Below, in pieces: positions 36,830 through 47,956 of a stretch of DNA of 64,000 bases. The notes under the pieces are model-generated. The model made no database searches and had not been told where the DNA came from. It worked only from the letters and a program-made list of their open reading frames with translations. Within the stretch, counting starts at the first letter, position 1. Each line of letters opens with the position of its first letter. Source of the stretch: Cannabis sativa (Eukaryota > Streptophyta > Magnoliopsida > Rosales > Cannabaceae); NCBI RefSeq assembly GCF_029168945.1, contig NC_083610.1, forward strand, positions 69,431,580 through 69,495,579. The letters run 5' to 3'. The translations under genes were made by a program, and so were the position numbers.

Positions 36830-37311
36830 CACACGAAAATTATAGAAGTTCGACTCTTCTCAATGGTATACAACCTACTCCCCTTTTAGTTGTATTACTT
36901 ATGAAAGAATATTAAGATCACAAGGTCCAGCCAGGTGAATTCTTAGTATCTTTAAAAAAGGTTACAAATATTTTTTCAAAGTGTTCTCTCTTGAAAGTGC
37001 GTAAAAAAGAACTCCCCCATAGTGAATTGACCTCACTATTTAAAGGAGAGATAGAATACATTTAATCCCAAAATAATAGGAGAATGATCAGTGTGGATTT
37101 GAATATGAATCCCATGATTTTCTCATTCTGCTAAGTCAAATCTCATGAAATGAAGATCTTCTATTGTTCTTATCTTTGTGGAAACGGTTAAGGAAAGTAT
37201 TTGAATATCTTCAGCGATTCTTTTTATAAAACCCTAATGCTAAGGCACGCTACAGTGCTTTTTCAATTATAGTGCAGTCTTTGCTAACCAAAGAATTTTT
37301 CTTTAAAAACG
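36830..37311 (+). repeat. LTR-like repeat X, copy 2, left part
   Basis: Matches 30.19-30.56 kb in layout: AATTATAGAAGTTCGACTC, ACAACCTACTCCCC, GATCACAAGGTCCAGCC, CTCACTATTTAAAGG. The continuation is found at 42390 after a large insertion. Confidence 0.55.
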
Positions 37312-37440
37312 TGTCAAATTAAAACTTTTATATTATATATTAAACTTTATATTATACCAAAATATTTACAAGTTCCGGGATCCCGTTTTCAAACTTTTAA
37401 AACATAATATACCAAAATACATATTATTCAGGTCGCACAG
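37312..37440 (-). repeat. LTR-like repeat Y, left part
   Basis: Contains AAGTTCCGGGATCCCG and AT-rich sequence. It becomes continuous with 40580 onward once the CACAG-flanked solo LTR is removed. The left boundary (TGTCAAATT at 37312) is a guess. Confidence 0.45.
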
Positions 37441-40400
37441 TGTTACGAATTTTATGACTACTACGCAAGTATACGCAATCAAGTAGTATCTCATGCAAGT
37501 GAGGTCGAACCACAGGGAATTGGATTAAGTACTACTAAACTATACTTGTGATTCTATTTGGTAAAACAAATATTTTGCAATTCTAACGAAAATAACTCAG
37601 AAAATTTAAAAGAAAATAAACGACCATTAATCAAGATGAGAGACTAGGGAGGTGAATCCTGTTGATAAGCTACCAATGTTAATACCTAATTGCTATCCTT
37701 ATCTTAATGTGAATGACAGATTATAAATTAACCTAACTCTTTTCAGATCTTTTAGGTTCTAAATCTTATGCTCTCTAATTAACTTCTTAATTAAATCAAC
37801 ATAAAATCAGCATTAAGCAATAATCTATTTGTCACTAAGGCTATGTAAATACTTTCGTTTCACATCAAAACCTAGACTATCCAATTTTAGCATTCTCAAT
37901 TCTCACTTTTCAGATTTCGAATTGAGATCATTAAATATGTAAAAGGTGATCAAACTTGCACATGGAATTAAACACAAATATAGATAGTATTCACACACAA
38001 GATGAAGGAATGGCAATTATTTATTAGCTAGGCATAAACTTAAACAACATTCATCATCCTCCCTTAATGGGAAATTTAGTTCATAATAACTCTAAAAACA
38101 TCCATGATTAATTCAGAAACAAAACTAAACATAAAAGAAGAAATTAAGGGTAAAAGAAAGAAACTAGAAGGTGATATCGCTCCGGGTCTTCAAGATAGCT
38201 TCCTCTCCACCTTCATCCACTTTTGAGGTCTTTTTCTGCTTTCTTTGACGTTCAGTGTCGTATTCCTTATATAGGGATGAGAGGTGTGCCTCCAATTTGA
38301 GAAAAAATCAAAATTAGGTCAAATCTGCGATTTCCGTACCTAGTCGTGACTAGCATTTAAGCTGGTCGCGACTACAGGCATGTTGGAAATTATTTTACCA
38401 GGATCTTAGATCTACTCACAAGTATGTTTATTAACATCCTAAATAAAAACTTTCTAAAACGATAAATTAAACACATATAAAGTTAAAGAAACCTTACATT
38501 GGATGCAGCGGAATTAAATGACTCCTTCCGTTCAGATATCTAGCCCTTGATTCCTTTCTGTAGCAGAGCATTATCAATATCTGAACCTGGATCTCTTTCT
38601 CTGAATCTTTGATGCTGAAACTCCTTTGCTAATGATCTTTCTTCACGATCTTCCTCACTATGATTGAGGTATCACTTGTTGTGTGTGGGCACTACTCTTA
38701 CACTAAGAATTTCGAAATCTCAATGAGGAAGAGAGAGAGAGTGGATTCAGCCAAAGATAGGAAGAGAGAAGGCTCAGGTTTTTCTCTGAAGGAAAAATAG
38801 AAAATTTAAGTGTAATTTTCCTAAAGCCTTCACTATCTATTTATAGCATTCCACTAGGGTTAGGTTTGAATTATTTGGCATTAAAATAATGAAAATATCA
38901 GTTTAAATTGCCTACAAAAGTGGCTGGCCCTATACTAGTGGATTTGGGCCTCACTTTTGCAATTTTGCAGTTTTACCTTTTCTACATCTGATTTTCTCAA
39001 AAATGCCAATATCCTAATTCAACCATTTAAATGCCAATTCTAACTATTTAATAACTATAAATAATTATTAAATAATATTGTCATTTATCATATTTATTAA
39101 TTGAACCATACAAAGTATCATAATTAACAAATATGCCCCTATAAACTCTTTCTTTACAATTTCGCCATTACTTAGTGAAAAATTCACAAATAGACATAGT
39201 CTAATTTGAGAATTATAATTGATTAATCAAAACCAATTACATGAGTCTTACAAGCAATATTATCTCAACTAGTGGGGGGACCATGAGTCTATATAACCGA
39301 GCTTCCAATAAGTAGATCAAGAATTTAGCACTAAAATTCACTAACTTATTAATTCTTCGTTGAATCCACGCATAGAACTTAGAATTGCACTCTCAGTATA
39401 TAGAATGCTCTTTATGTTCCACCATATAGACACATCATTAGTTATCCATTGTTATAATCCTAATGTGATCAATGATCCTCTATATGAATGATCTACACAG
39501 TAAAGGGATTAAATTACCGTAACACCCTACTATGTATTTTATCCTTTAAACACTTGACCCCGTATAAATGATATTTCAGCTTATGTGAAATGAGATCTCC
39601 ACCATTTATTTTCGTTTGGTCAAGCTCGAAGGAGATCATCCTTTGCTTACTATTCGCCAGATAGAAGCTATAGATTCCATGTTTATGCTAGCGCTCCCAC
39701 TCAATTGCACTACCGTGTTCCCGAAAAGTACGTATCACCCTGACCTAAAAGTAGGCTTAGCTAACAAATCAAAGAACACGAATAGCCTTTCAAGATTGAG
39801 CCTAATCATAACAGGATTAAGATCATTTGATCTAGGATCAACTTGGCGATATTGACTTGAATAGATATTACGGTAAGTTTAATAAATCTAAGTCAAAGTT
39901 CAATATCGTTCCCTTCCGATGCATACTCCATGCATCCAACCTGAGCTTTACTTTAACCAATGTTTTGGAAAGAACATAGTATTTCTCCAAATACAAGTAA
40001 ACTCTTGTTGTAGATTATCATATCAGTAAAACCCTGTGTCTGATAAATCTAGGAAACTTTATTCACATAGTCATGTTTACTTTCCAATGTGTTGACGGCA
40101 CAATAAACAGGATCAAGTATGTGAAAAGGGTTTCAGATGAATCTATACATTATGTACATATAATCATGAAATAAATCATGTGAACCATGCAACATTAAAT
40201 GTTATTTCTGATCTATATTAATAAGTAAATCTGATTATATTGAAATGAGTTTTATTTAGGGCATAAAACCCAACAAGGCAAACCTCAAAAATCAGAGGTT
40301 CTGCCAAATCTCGAATTCGCGACCAGAGTCGCGACCGGGAAAAAGGGTCGCGACCTGGCTCTCTGGAGGTCGCGACTACTGACGCGTCTGAAGCCGAATT

Positions 40401-40574
40401 TTCCAATTTTGTTCCAGTTTGTCCCAGTTTTTCGCCATTTGACTGAATTTGAACTTTAATACCACGGGAACCTAAAACAATGAAAATCAAGCGTAAAACT
40501 GCTCCAAAAGACACCAATAGACGAGAAAATGCTAACTTTAAAGACCCGAAACATAGGCTAAATATAACCTAACA
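37441..40574 (-). mobile_element. Solo LTR of the Athila-like family, split by another solo LTR
   Basis: The plus strand starts TGTTACGAATTTTATG and ends TATAACCTAACA, the reverse complement of the LTR at 31253/34948. The perfect duplication CACAG flanks it (37436-37440 and 40575-40579). Removing the nested 38381-40275 insertion and one AGGCA leaves 1234 bases, the size of the intact LTRs. No internal sequence is present, so it arose by recombination between LTRs. Confidence 0.92.
38381..40275 (-). mobile_element. Solo LTR of the 1.9 kb-LTR copia family (copy 2)
   Basis: 1895 bases starting TGTTGGAAATT and ending AAAACCCAACA. Flanked by AGGCA on both sides (38376-38380 and 40276-40280), inside the GTCGCGAC region of the Athila-like solo LTR. 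The uninterrupted target is seen in the intact LTRs as AGGTTTGCCTGTAGTCGCG. No primer site or polypurine tract adjoins, so it is a solo LTR. Confidence 0.93.
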
Positions 40575-40579
40575 CACAG

Positions 40580-42389
40580 CGACTACAAAATACAATTCTC
40601 AGATGTCCCGAGACCGAACACTCCAGGTCGTGCTGCTTCGACATGTACAACCTCATCCTAGCTCAGGTTCACTCTTGTTCAGCTTTCGCCTTTCCTTTAC
40701 CTACACATGGAAGTAGAACTGTGAGTCTACAGACTCAATAAGAAAAGCATATAACATATCATATAATTTCTGACTTGTATGTAGGTGCCCATACACCTAT
40801 TTACAAGGCTCAACAGATGAGTAAGAACGTCCATACTAGGGTATAACCTCTATACTACATACACTACGTACCTCACTGTACGAGTGTTGGTAGGGTTTGT
40901 TTCATACCCTGAGTACCACTGAGTAATATACCACACACACACTCAGTATTTTTCTGTACTTGTGCTGGTATCACTATAATGTACTCTCAAATAACATTCA
41001 CTATACCAATGCACTCTATACTTTATCTGTACAAGTGTTGGTAGTGCAACAAACACTTTGAGCATGCATATACACATAACATATACATACACTCAGACAT
41101 TGATATCACACATTATATACAGTTCTTACCTTCTTTCGAGATTCAAGTGTGCTGACCGACTTGAACGGGAAGTCTCGTGCTAGATGGATGCCCTAATCAC
41201 ATTATGAAACCGGGTAAGTTACATGATCAAAACCCTAATCCCGAGAAACCCAGATCCATAACCCTAGGTTCTGTTATACCCCCTAGAGGTTACTCAAACT
41301 CTGAAATTAGGGAAACACCCAACCACGGCACTGAAATGGATGAAAATCAAGGAAATGAAGTGTTTGGGGGATCCTGCCAAAACCGGCTAGCCGGTTTGCA
41401 CCAGTTCTCCCCAACCTTTCACCTCTTGCTCAATTTTCCACCAAATGCCACCAAACTTTCCAGAGTACCTAAACAATGCATATACAACATATTCCAGCCA
41501 GTAATTCACAGAAAAACTCAACGAAACAAATTACGCCATTAAAGATCGAAGCTTTGAACTCAAAGCTCAAACTTGCACAAAACCTAATCCAAGCATCAAT
41601 ACCAGCTGCTAGGACCTAAAACCAACTCAAATGAACCTTAAAATTCTAACCCTAAACAAACCTAACCCTAACAACCCCCAATTCCCAAAATCACAAACTC
41701 AACCAAAACTTAAATTCAAGAACTAAGGTAAAGAGATGCTAGGGCTTACCTTGGCTTGATTTCCCCTTGAATTCCTTGCTGAAAACACTAAGAATCAGCA
41801 ACCAATTCTCCTTGCTATAGCTGGTTCGAAGAGAGAGAGAGAGGAAGGAAAGAGAGGTTTCTTTGATTTTTTTGTATTTTCTTTTGTTTTCTCTAAATGG
41901 AATGAAGGTTAGGGAAAATCAATTTCCCTTGCTGAAATTCACTTTTCTAGGTGTCAAATAACTAGGCAGCCACCTATCCTTAGCTTTACAAAAAGTTCAA
42001 ATTGCCCTTTGACTTAAACTTAGGGTATTTCCAAATCTAGGGGTAAAATGGTCAAACTCCATAACCTCACTTAATCCCGATATTTTACTTTCTCTAAAAT
42101 ATTTCCCACTAAGAAATAAGGTTCTAAACTTACCCATGTGGTCAAACTAGCCATCCATCGCATTCTCCATTGTCGCTGAGCAAAAATTACAAAAATAATA
42201 TATTTCACATATATGTCAAATAATACCCCTAGAGTTTAATAAAATCTTCGGAATTGAAAAATTATAACTCTAATATTCATTTCTAAATATTGGGGTCCAC
42301 AAATAATTAATTTCATAAATAATCATAAAAGTAACAGAAATTAGTGCTAATTGCCTTTACTAATCCAAATTACTAAAGCGGTCATTACA
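40580..42389 (-). repeat. LTR-like repeat Y, main part
   Basis: The right terminus on the minus strand reads TGTAATGACCGC, a common start for plant gypsy LTRs. The body includes TTACCTACACATGGAAGTAGAA (inner part), repeated TATACACTCA-type stretches and GCTAGGGCTTACCTTGGC. With 37312-37440 it makes about 1.94 kb. The frame at 41177-41542 has no recognisable domain. A diverged piece lies at about 53168-53460 in the opposite orientation. No matching target duplication was found around the whole. Confidence 0.55.
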
Positions 42390-43060
42390 CTTTTGGTCGG
42401 CAACCCCGTGCTACGCAAGTAGCTCACTTTGCTTGGCATGAGGTGGAGTCTTGAACTCGTGTCGGTGGATTTTGGCATCATCTCCCGTGGTCGGTAGAAA
42501 CTAGAGTTATATTATGCCCAAGGTTGATTTTCCTTGCCACATGTCAACTAGCATGATGCCATGTCTTTAGTACAATTTTGAGATAACATTTGCCCTAAAG
42601 TCAGCATGAGAACTTTTGGTTGTACGGCGACTTCCTAGGCTTACACATTTCATGGCTAGTTGACACGCATTTATACTCACATGCTTGCATGGATAGGAAG
42701 TTATCCCAGCCTGAGGTGTTCAAATGTCTCTCTGTCGTTTCAAATCTTTGCATTAGTTGCTTTCCCTTGGAAACTGCACCTTGTGGATCGCGCACTGACA
42801 GTTACACAAATCTCTGTAATGATTACTTTCCATTTGGTGGGGCTGATACTTTGAATTTAATTACCATTATACCCCTCACTAGTCCTATAAATAGGATCAA
42901 AAACACACATTTGAAATTTTTAGCCATTCAAAGATTTTTGGAGTAAGGAAGCACAACTATTCTTAAGTAATCTGCCTTGTTCATCTCTGATTGTACCATT
43001 TTCGCTAAGAAGTTTCAGCCAACCAGCAAAGCAGTGAGTAAGTTCCTCTTCCTTGCACTT
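42390..43060 (+). repeat. LTR-like repeat X, copy 2, right part
   Basis: Shares with 30.59-31.23 kb the blocks GCCACATGTCAACTAGCATG, GAGATAACATTTGCCC, CCTATAAATAGGATC and GTGAGTAAGTTCCTC, in the same order. The frames at 42.6-42.95 kb are unrelated to any protein family I recognise. Confidence 0.55.
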
Positions 43061-43740
43061 TTACAATTCTTTATTTGTTGTTCTGTGAACCATACTAGAA
43101 ATAAGGGTGTACGTATTGTACGCACAACAAAGTTAGGGGAACCATCACCCCACGACATCAACTGATTTTTTAACCTCAAGTCAAATCCTCTTCAGAACGG
43201 GTATGGCTATTTCCACTTCTCACTTATGAGTTACCCGTGGGTGACCGACACTAAAACCCTCACGAAGATTGGTGTGTCCGCTCGAGATTATTTTATCGCT
43301 CATGGCATCAAGGCAGATCACATATCCTTCTAGAGTGTTGGGCCTTTCCACCATCCTACTTTCACTTCAGAATTAAGGAGGAGGGCTCACCAAATCGTTA
43401 GGCTGTCCAATGATGCTCGAAACCTCTCCAAGCTGGCTACATCAGAGAATTTTTTAATGTACAGACTCTATCCGTCCAAGTTGGAAAGTAGAAAACCAAG
43501 AAGACAAAGGACAAGTCTTCCTCTGGTCGGACCTCTTTGGATAAGAGAAAGTTCGTTTAATCTAATACAATACCTCCAGTCTACCCAACTCGCACTTCAA
43601 TAAGTATAGCTAGAGCAATGGCTGAAGTTGTTCCCCCCCCCTCCCCCCCCTCAAACCTGTTGTTGAGAGTAAAGGGGAAAATGTGGTCGAGGAAGAGCCT
43701 TTGGTGGTTTCGTCAGACAATGACTCACCTAATATCATCC
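43061..43740 (+). pseudogene. Unrecognised degraded coding-like segment after repeat X
   Basis: From about 43200 to 43610 one plus-strand frame stays open except for one stop near 43333, with protein-like composition (for example MSYPWVTDTKTLTKIGVSAR and HPTFTSELRRRAHQIVRLSN). It follows repeat X as internal coding sequence would follow an LTR, so it could be a retroelement gag remnant. I do not recognise the family. A C-tract with a single T interruption lies near 43637-43650. Confidence 0.35.
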
Positions 43741-43749
43741 TTTGCGTAC

Positions 43750-44787
43750 ACAATAAGAACAAGAAAGTAAAAGAGACACAAGATTTTTATAGAGGTTTTA
43801 CCCCCGTAGTTAGTGGGTAATGACCTACTCCCATTTTGGTTATATTAATCCTAGAGATAATAACACTTAGATCACAAGGGTTGTGCAATCTGAAGTGGCT
43901 CTCTTAAGATTACAATATGAGAATCAAGTAGGCAAATCTCAAGTGAGAGAGAAGCCATGGGCGTGTAAGAGAGAACGAAAGAGAGAGTAAGGATTTTAGA
44001 CTTAGAGCTTTAGAACTTTAGGGAGCGTAAAGACTTAGAAGGATTAGGGTTAGGTTCATGCTCTTTATATAGGAGAGCTTACAAGAGATTAATAACCAAC
44101 TATCCTTTAAAAAATAGGAAATATTAAGTATTTGTAACATAATTAAATAATAAATATTAAATGGGTTAATTATCCCCCAACAATAGGAGAACAACTGAAT
44201 TTTCTCCCCTATTTTGTGGGTTGTTGAAGTCCAAATCGCACCTTGACTTGTTGTCCCAGATGAAGGCTGCACACCAAGTACCTGCCAGGTGCAGGCTGGG
44301 TGGCCCTTCACTAGCGGAAGGCTGGCTGGCCAGACCCCTCAGGGTGGCCAGTTGGTTGTCTCTTCGTCCCGCTTAAGCACTCAAACTTCTCATCAATTGA
44401 GGTGTTATGTACGATGACTTGGCATTCTTGTTGACAACTTATACTTCACGTGGTAATGATCTTGCCCATGTAGACATGCCACGTCATGTGGGCAAAAATT
44501 GAGATAACACAAGTGGTTCCAATTTCCTATGTGCCCGAAGTGAACCCAGCCAGAAGGGTTATCACTCCTTATCCTGCTGTTGGTGGAACTTGTGGAGGCA
44601 GACAAGTTCTTGGATCAGGATTTGCCACCATTAGTTCACTCCTATTAACATGATTTTGCACATTAAGATTCGTAGTCATCTGATCAGTTGTTTTAGTGGT
44701 TTGGGAACTTCTGGTAGTTACAACCATCTTTGGAGAGGATCAAAGTGATAAACAGTGTTCTTTTTGCTCTCAATGAAAGCACCAAAA
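43750..44787 (+). repeat. LTR-like repeat X, copy 4 (diverged)
   Basis: Carries ACACAAGATTTTTATAGAGG, AATGACCTACTCCCATTTTGG, CTCTTTATATAGGAG, GCCACGTCATGTGGGC and TTGAGATAACAC in the order seen in copy 1. The right limit is approximate; the last ~180 bases do not align clearly. Confidence 0.5.
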
Positions 44788-44865
44788 TATTGATCTTATT
44801 TTTAGCCAACGACACTGAGTTAATTAAAGCGACGAGAACAATAGTTAATAATTATATGTAATTAA
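44788..44865 (+). repeat. LTR-like repeat X, copy 3, first segment
   Basis: Reads TATTGATCTTATTTTTAGCC then CAACGACACTGAG, matching the start of copy 1. It is cut by the LINE insertion at 44866 and resumes at 47606. Confidence 0.65.
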
Positions 44866-44879
44866 ATCCATGGAGAAAA

Positions 44880-45300
44880 GTGAAAACAAAGAAAAAGACA
44901 TACAAATTTCATTTTTCGACCCAATCGCCTTCCACTCCTCTGACCACTCCCGCGCCGATGCCGACCTCTCGCCGGAGATTTCCAACTGCCCCCTCGTTCC
45001 CGAGATTGGTCCAGTATCCATTCGTCGCCGACATCGCCGGAGCTGGAATTGGTTTTATCGGCTCCGACGGAGGTGCGTCCATAGACGGCGTGCAGAAGCG
45101 AGGAGGTTTTAATGGCGGGATTAAGGTGAATGCCAAGGAGAAGAAGTGGTCACGTAGTGGAGAAAGCTATCTGGCTGATGATGATGATGCTCTTCCGCTT
45201 CCAATGACTTATCCCGATTCTTCTCCGGTCACGGCGGACGAGATTGAACGCCTCCTCCAATGCGATCCCAAAATTGAAGTTTCAATTTTTCCCCAAAAAG
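44880..45300 (+). pseudogene. Coding-like 5' block, possible captured gene fragment
   Basis: A frame from ATG 44880 stays open to 45446, but protein-like content ends near 45300 where the DNA turns AT-rich. The N-terminal ~60 residues are Ser/Thr/Pro/Arg-rich with few acidic residues, reminiscent of an organelle transit peptide. Then come Gly-rich sequence, NAKEKKWSRSGESYLADDDD and PLPMTYPDSSPVTADEIERL. It looks like the N-terminal part of a conserved plant protein, but I cannot name it. A second frame from 44870 overlaps and is probably a shadow. It begins only a few bases inside the target duplication. It could also be a divergent LINE first ORF. Confidence 0.5.
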
Positions 45301-46634
45301 TGGTATCAAATATAGTCTTTTTATATATTGTATTTGTTCCAGTTTTCAGTGAATGGGATTCAATCACCAGGTTTTGTTCCTTTTGTTTATATATTGTATC
45401 AAAATCACTATCATTAGTATATATGTTATGTTTTTTTGTTAAATAGTCAAGGTTTAAAGGGGTGCTTTCATCATTCTCCACCACACCACCGTAATTATCA
45501 CGACATTTGCTTTGGCATTGTTCTGTGATTGACGACGTCTTTGGCCGGAATTTATATATCAGCAGGACGGTCGGAAGCTGGTATGGTTGGTGTCGAACTG
45601 CAGAATTTGTTGTCATTCCTAGTCAACTATGACTTGCGAGATGGCGCTATTAATGGCGTGATTTGTATTTATGGGCGTGAGTTATGGTATTTTAAACTAT
45701 TTCTATTATTAAAATATAATCAGTTTCTATATTTAGGCTATTTTTTAGTAATGTATTTATTATCATTAATTTCTTATTAAAATTGTTATTTATTTTATAA
45801 GTCAATTTATATTTATGATAGTTTAGAAATTTTGTAAATGAATTTATTTTTGCGTTAATAGGTGTGAGTTGTTTTCATATATATAAACGTTAAGTTATAA
45901 TTTACATCTTTTAAAATCTTAATTAAGTGCAGTTTTTACTACATATATACATTTTTTTTCACAAATCGTGTGTATTTATTATTTGAATATAGTTTTTTAT
46001 AAATTAATTTGTTTTAAATGACTCTCTAATTAAGTTAAAAGTTTTTAATCATTTTCATTAAATGACATTTTAAATTATATATAGATCATATTTTTACATT
46101 ATTTCCTTTTCCTTAATTATAGTGACATCAAAGTAAAATTTATACTTTTAATTTTGAGTTATTATAAACACATGTTTTCGGGTAATATATGTTAGTATTA
46201 ATTTACTCTATTATATCTGCTATTCAAATTAAATTTATTTTATGTTATATTGTTTAAAAATTATTTCCCAATTTAATAATTTTTATATGAATTTTGTTTA
46301 TTATTTTTATTTCACCTTTGCTGAAATAATTTACATTTAATAATTTTAGTGCAATATTTTTCATGTAATTATTTTTATTATATACACTAATAGTTATATT
46401 TGAGATATTAATTTTATTTGTATTTTAATACTGTATCTAATATTATTATTTGAGGCTTTTTTGAAGTATGACTGATCTCAGTATTTATTTTCATTTATTA
46501 TTGGTTGTATATGTTCTTATATATAGTAATTCTATATTAAATAAATTTATTTTAAATAGTTTTTTTTTTTAAAAAAAATTATTCTAATTATGACTAATAT
46601 GGCATTTTAGTTTTTTTAGTTTTTATGGTTTTGA

Positions 46635-46993
46635 TTTTGTAAGGCAATATGTCTAGTTTTCTAAGTGACTTGTTTTTTGATTTTGTAAGGTCAATGTGGC
46701 TAGTTTTTTTGTATGGCCAATGTGGCTAGTTTTCTTTTGTACGACCAATGTGGCTAGTTTTCTTTTGTACGGCCAATGTAGCTAGTTTTCTTTTGTAAGG
46801 CTAGTATGGCTAGTTTTGATTTTGTAAGGCTAGTATGGCTAGTTTTTTTTGGTTTTGTAAGTCCAGTATGACTAGTTTTAATTTTGTGATTAAGGCCAGT
46901 ATGACTTGTTTTAGTTTTGTAAGACTAACATAGATAGTTTTTTGTTTTATAAAGTTATTATATGATTAGTTTTATTTTGTAAGGTCAGTTTGG
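46635..46993. repeat. Minisatellite, ~30-bp unit
   Basis: About a dozen tandem variants of GGCTAGTTTTCTTTTGTA plus AGGCCAATGT. Units at 46690-46800 are the most alike; the edges decay. It lies within the LINE-mobilised insertion. Confidence 0.8.
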
Positions 46994-47199
46994 TCTAATA
47001 ATAACACATCAAATGTAGTGTATTTACCGTCAGCAATGAAGATGAGAATAAATAAGTTCTAGTATTTACATCAGAGAATTCTATGTGACTATTTATATAA
47101 AATTTCATATTTTATTTTATTTATTTAAGAGAAATTCCATATTTATTTAATATTTTTTAAGTATTAATTTTTTTCTCTTTATTTTGTAGGTGTTCTATT

Positions 47200-47605
47200 A
47201 ATGGGGCGGAAGTGACAACTCTCAGTTTTGAGGTTCCTTTTCAATTTTCCAGGCAGAAGAAGTTGCGTTACTAGTAGATTTTTGCGTTGGGCTCAAGATG
47301 TGAGACTTCCCGTGGAGAGGGTTTTTTCTGATTCACTTCCTTTGGTCTCAGCTTTAGAGGGTTAGACAATGTATTTGCTTGATCTGGGGGTTTTCTTTTC
47401 TGATATTAAAGTTTTATTGTCTAGTTTTCTTAGGGCATCTCTCTCATGTTAGCCACAACTTTATTGTTGAGGCTCATAGATTGGCTAAGCATGCCCTTAG
47501 GATAGACAATGAACTTTCTTGGATGAAAGAAACCTCCCCACCTTTTGTGTAACTTTTGTTACCCTTGTTATTTTAACCTTTATCGGTTACCCCAACAAAA
47601 AAAAA
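47200..47605 (+). pseudogene. LINE 3' end with RNase H-like domain remnant
   Basis: Broken frames encode pieces of the RNase H-like C-terminal domain found in plant L1-type elements: ERVFSDSLPLVSALEG, then SHNFIVEAHRLAKHAL and WMKETSPPFV before a stop. A short 3' untranslated region and a poly(A) tract follow. Another tail of this type is at 61530-61882. Confidence 0.7.
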
Positions 47606-47956
47606 ATTATATGTAATTAAGCAAATAAGAATACATATTTATAAAGGTTTAATCCCGTGATAATGGCAATAGCCTACTCTTCTTTTTAATATATTGGTTT
47701 AAAGAATAATAAGATCACAAGAAGCTGGCCAAGTGAGTCTCTTAAGAATTCTCAGGGAAAAGCTTACAATTATTTTACAGCATAAGAGCTCTCTAGAAAG
47801 TATGTTTTGAATCCCTGTACAATAGAATTTCTTCACTATGTATAGGGAAAAAAATAAAATAAATAGGTTTCCCAAAAAAGATAAAACTAAAAAGGAAAAC
47901 TAGGAAAGTTTCCTATTATTTCTTGTCGGTGCAAGTCAATCCCATAAAATTAGGGA
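47606..47956 (+). repeat. LTR-like repeat X, copy 3, second segment
   Basis: Continues copy 3 after the LINE insertion: GCAAATAAGAATACATATTT, AATGGCAATAGCCTACTC, GATCACAAGAAGCTGGCC, TCTTCACTATGTATAGGG. It is interrupted again at about 47957 by the second Athila-like element. Confidence 0.6.

Larger units (their letters stand above)
44866..47605 (+). mobile_element. LINE-mobilised chimeric insertion with 15-bp target duplication and poly(A)
   Basis: ATTATATGTAATTAA occurs at 44851-44865 and again at 47606-47620, exactly flanking the insertion, and repeat X is continuous when it is removed. The right end is an A-tract (about 47597-47605) preceded by a LINE RNase H-like tail. This is the signature of target-primed reverse transcription. 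The 5' end is a GC-rich coding-like block, followed by AT-rich DNA with a minisatellite. There is no recognisable reverse transcriptase in between, so it was mobilised in trans or is an internally deleted or chimeric copy. Confidence 0.8.

Noticed and set aside
41177..41542. 121-residue plus-strand frame
   Set aside because: Lies in repeat Y, antisense to its apparent orientation, with no domain or conserved partner.
45209..45616. 135-residue minus-strand frame
   Set aside because: Shadow of the coding-like block at 44880-45300 and the AT-rich DNA beyond it; no recognisable motif.
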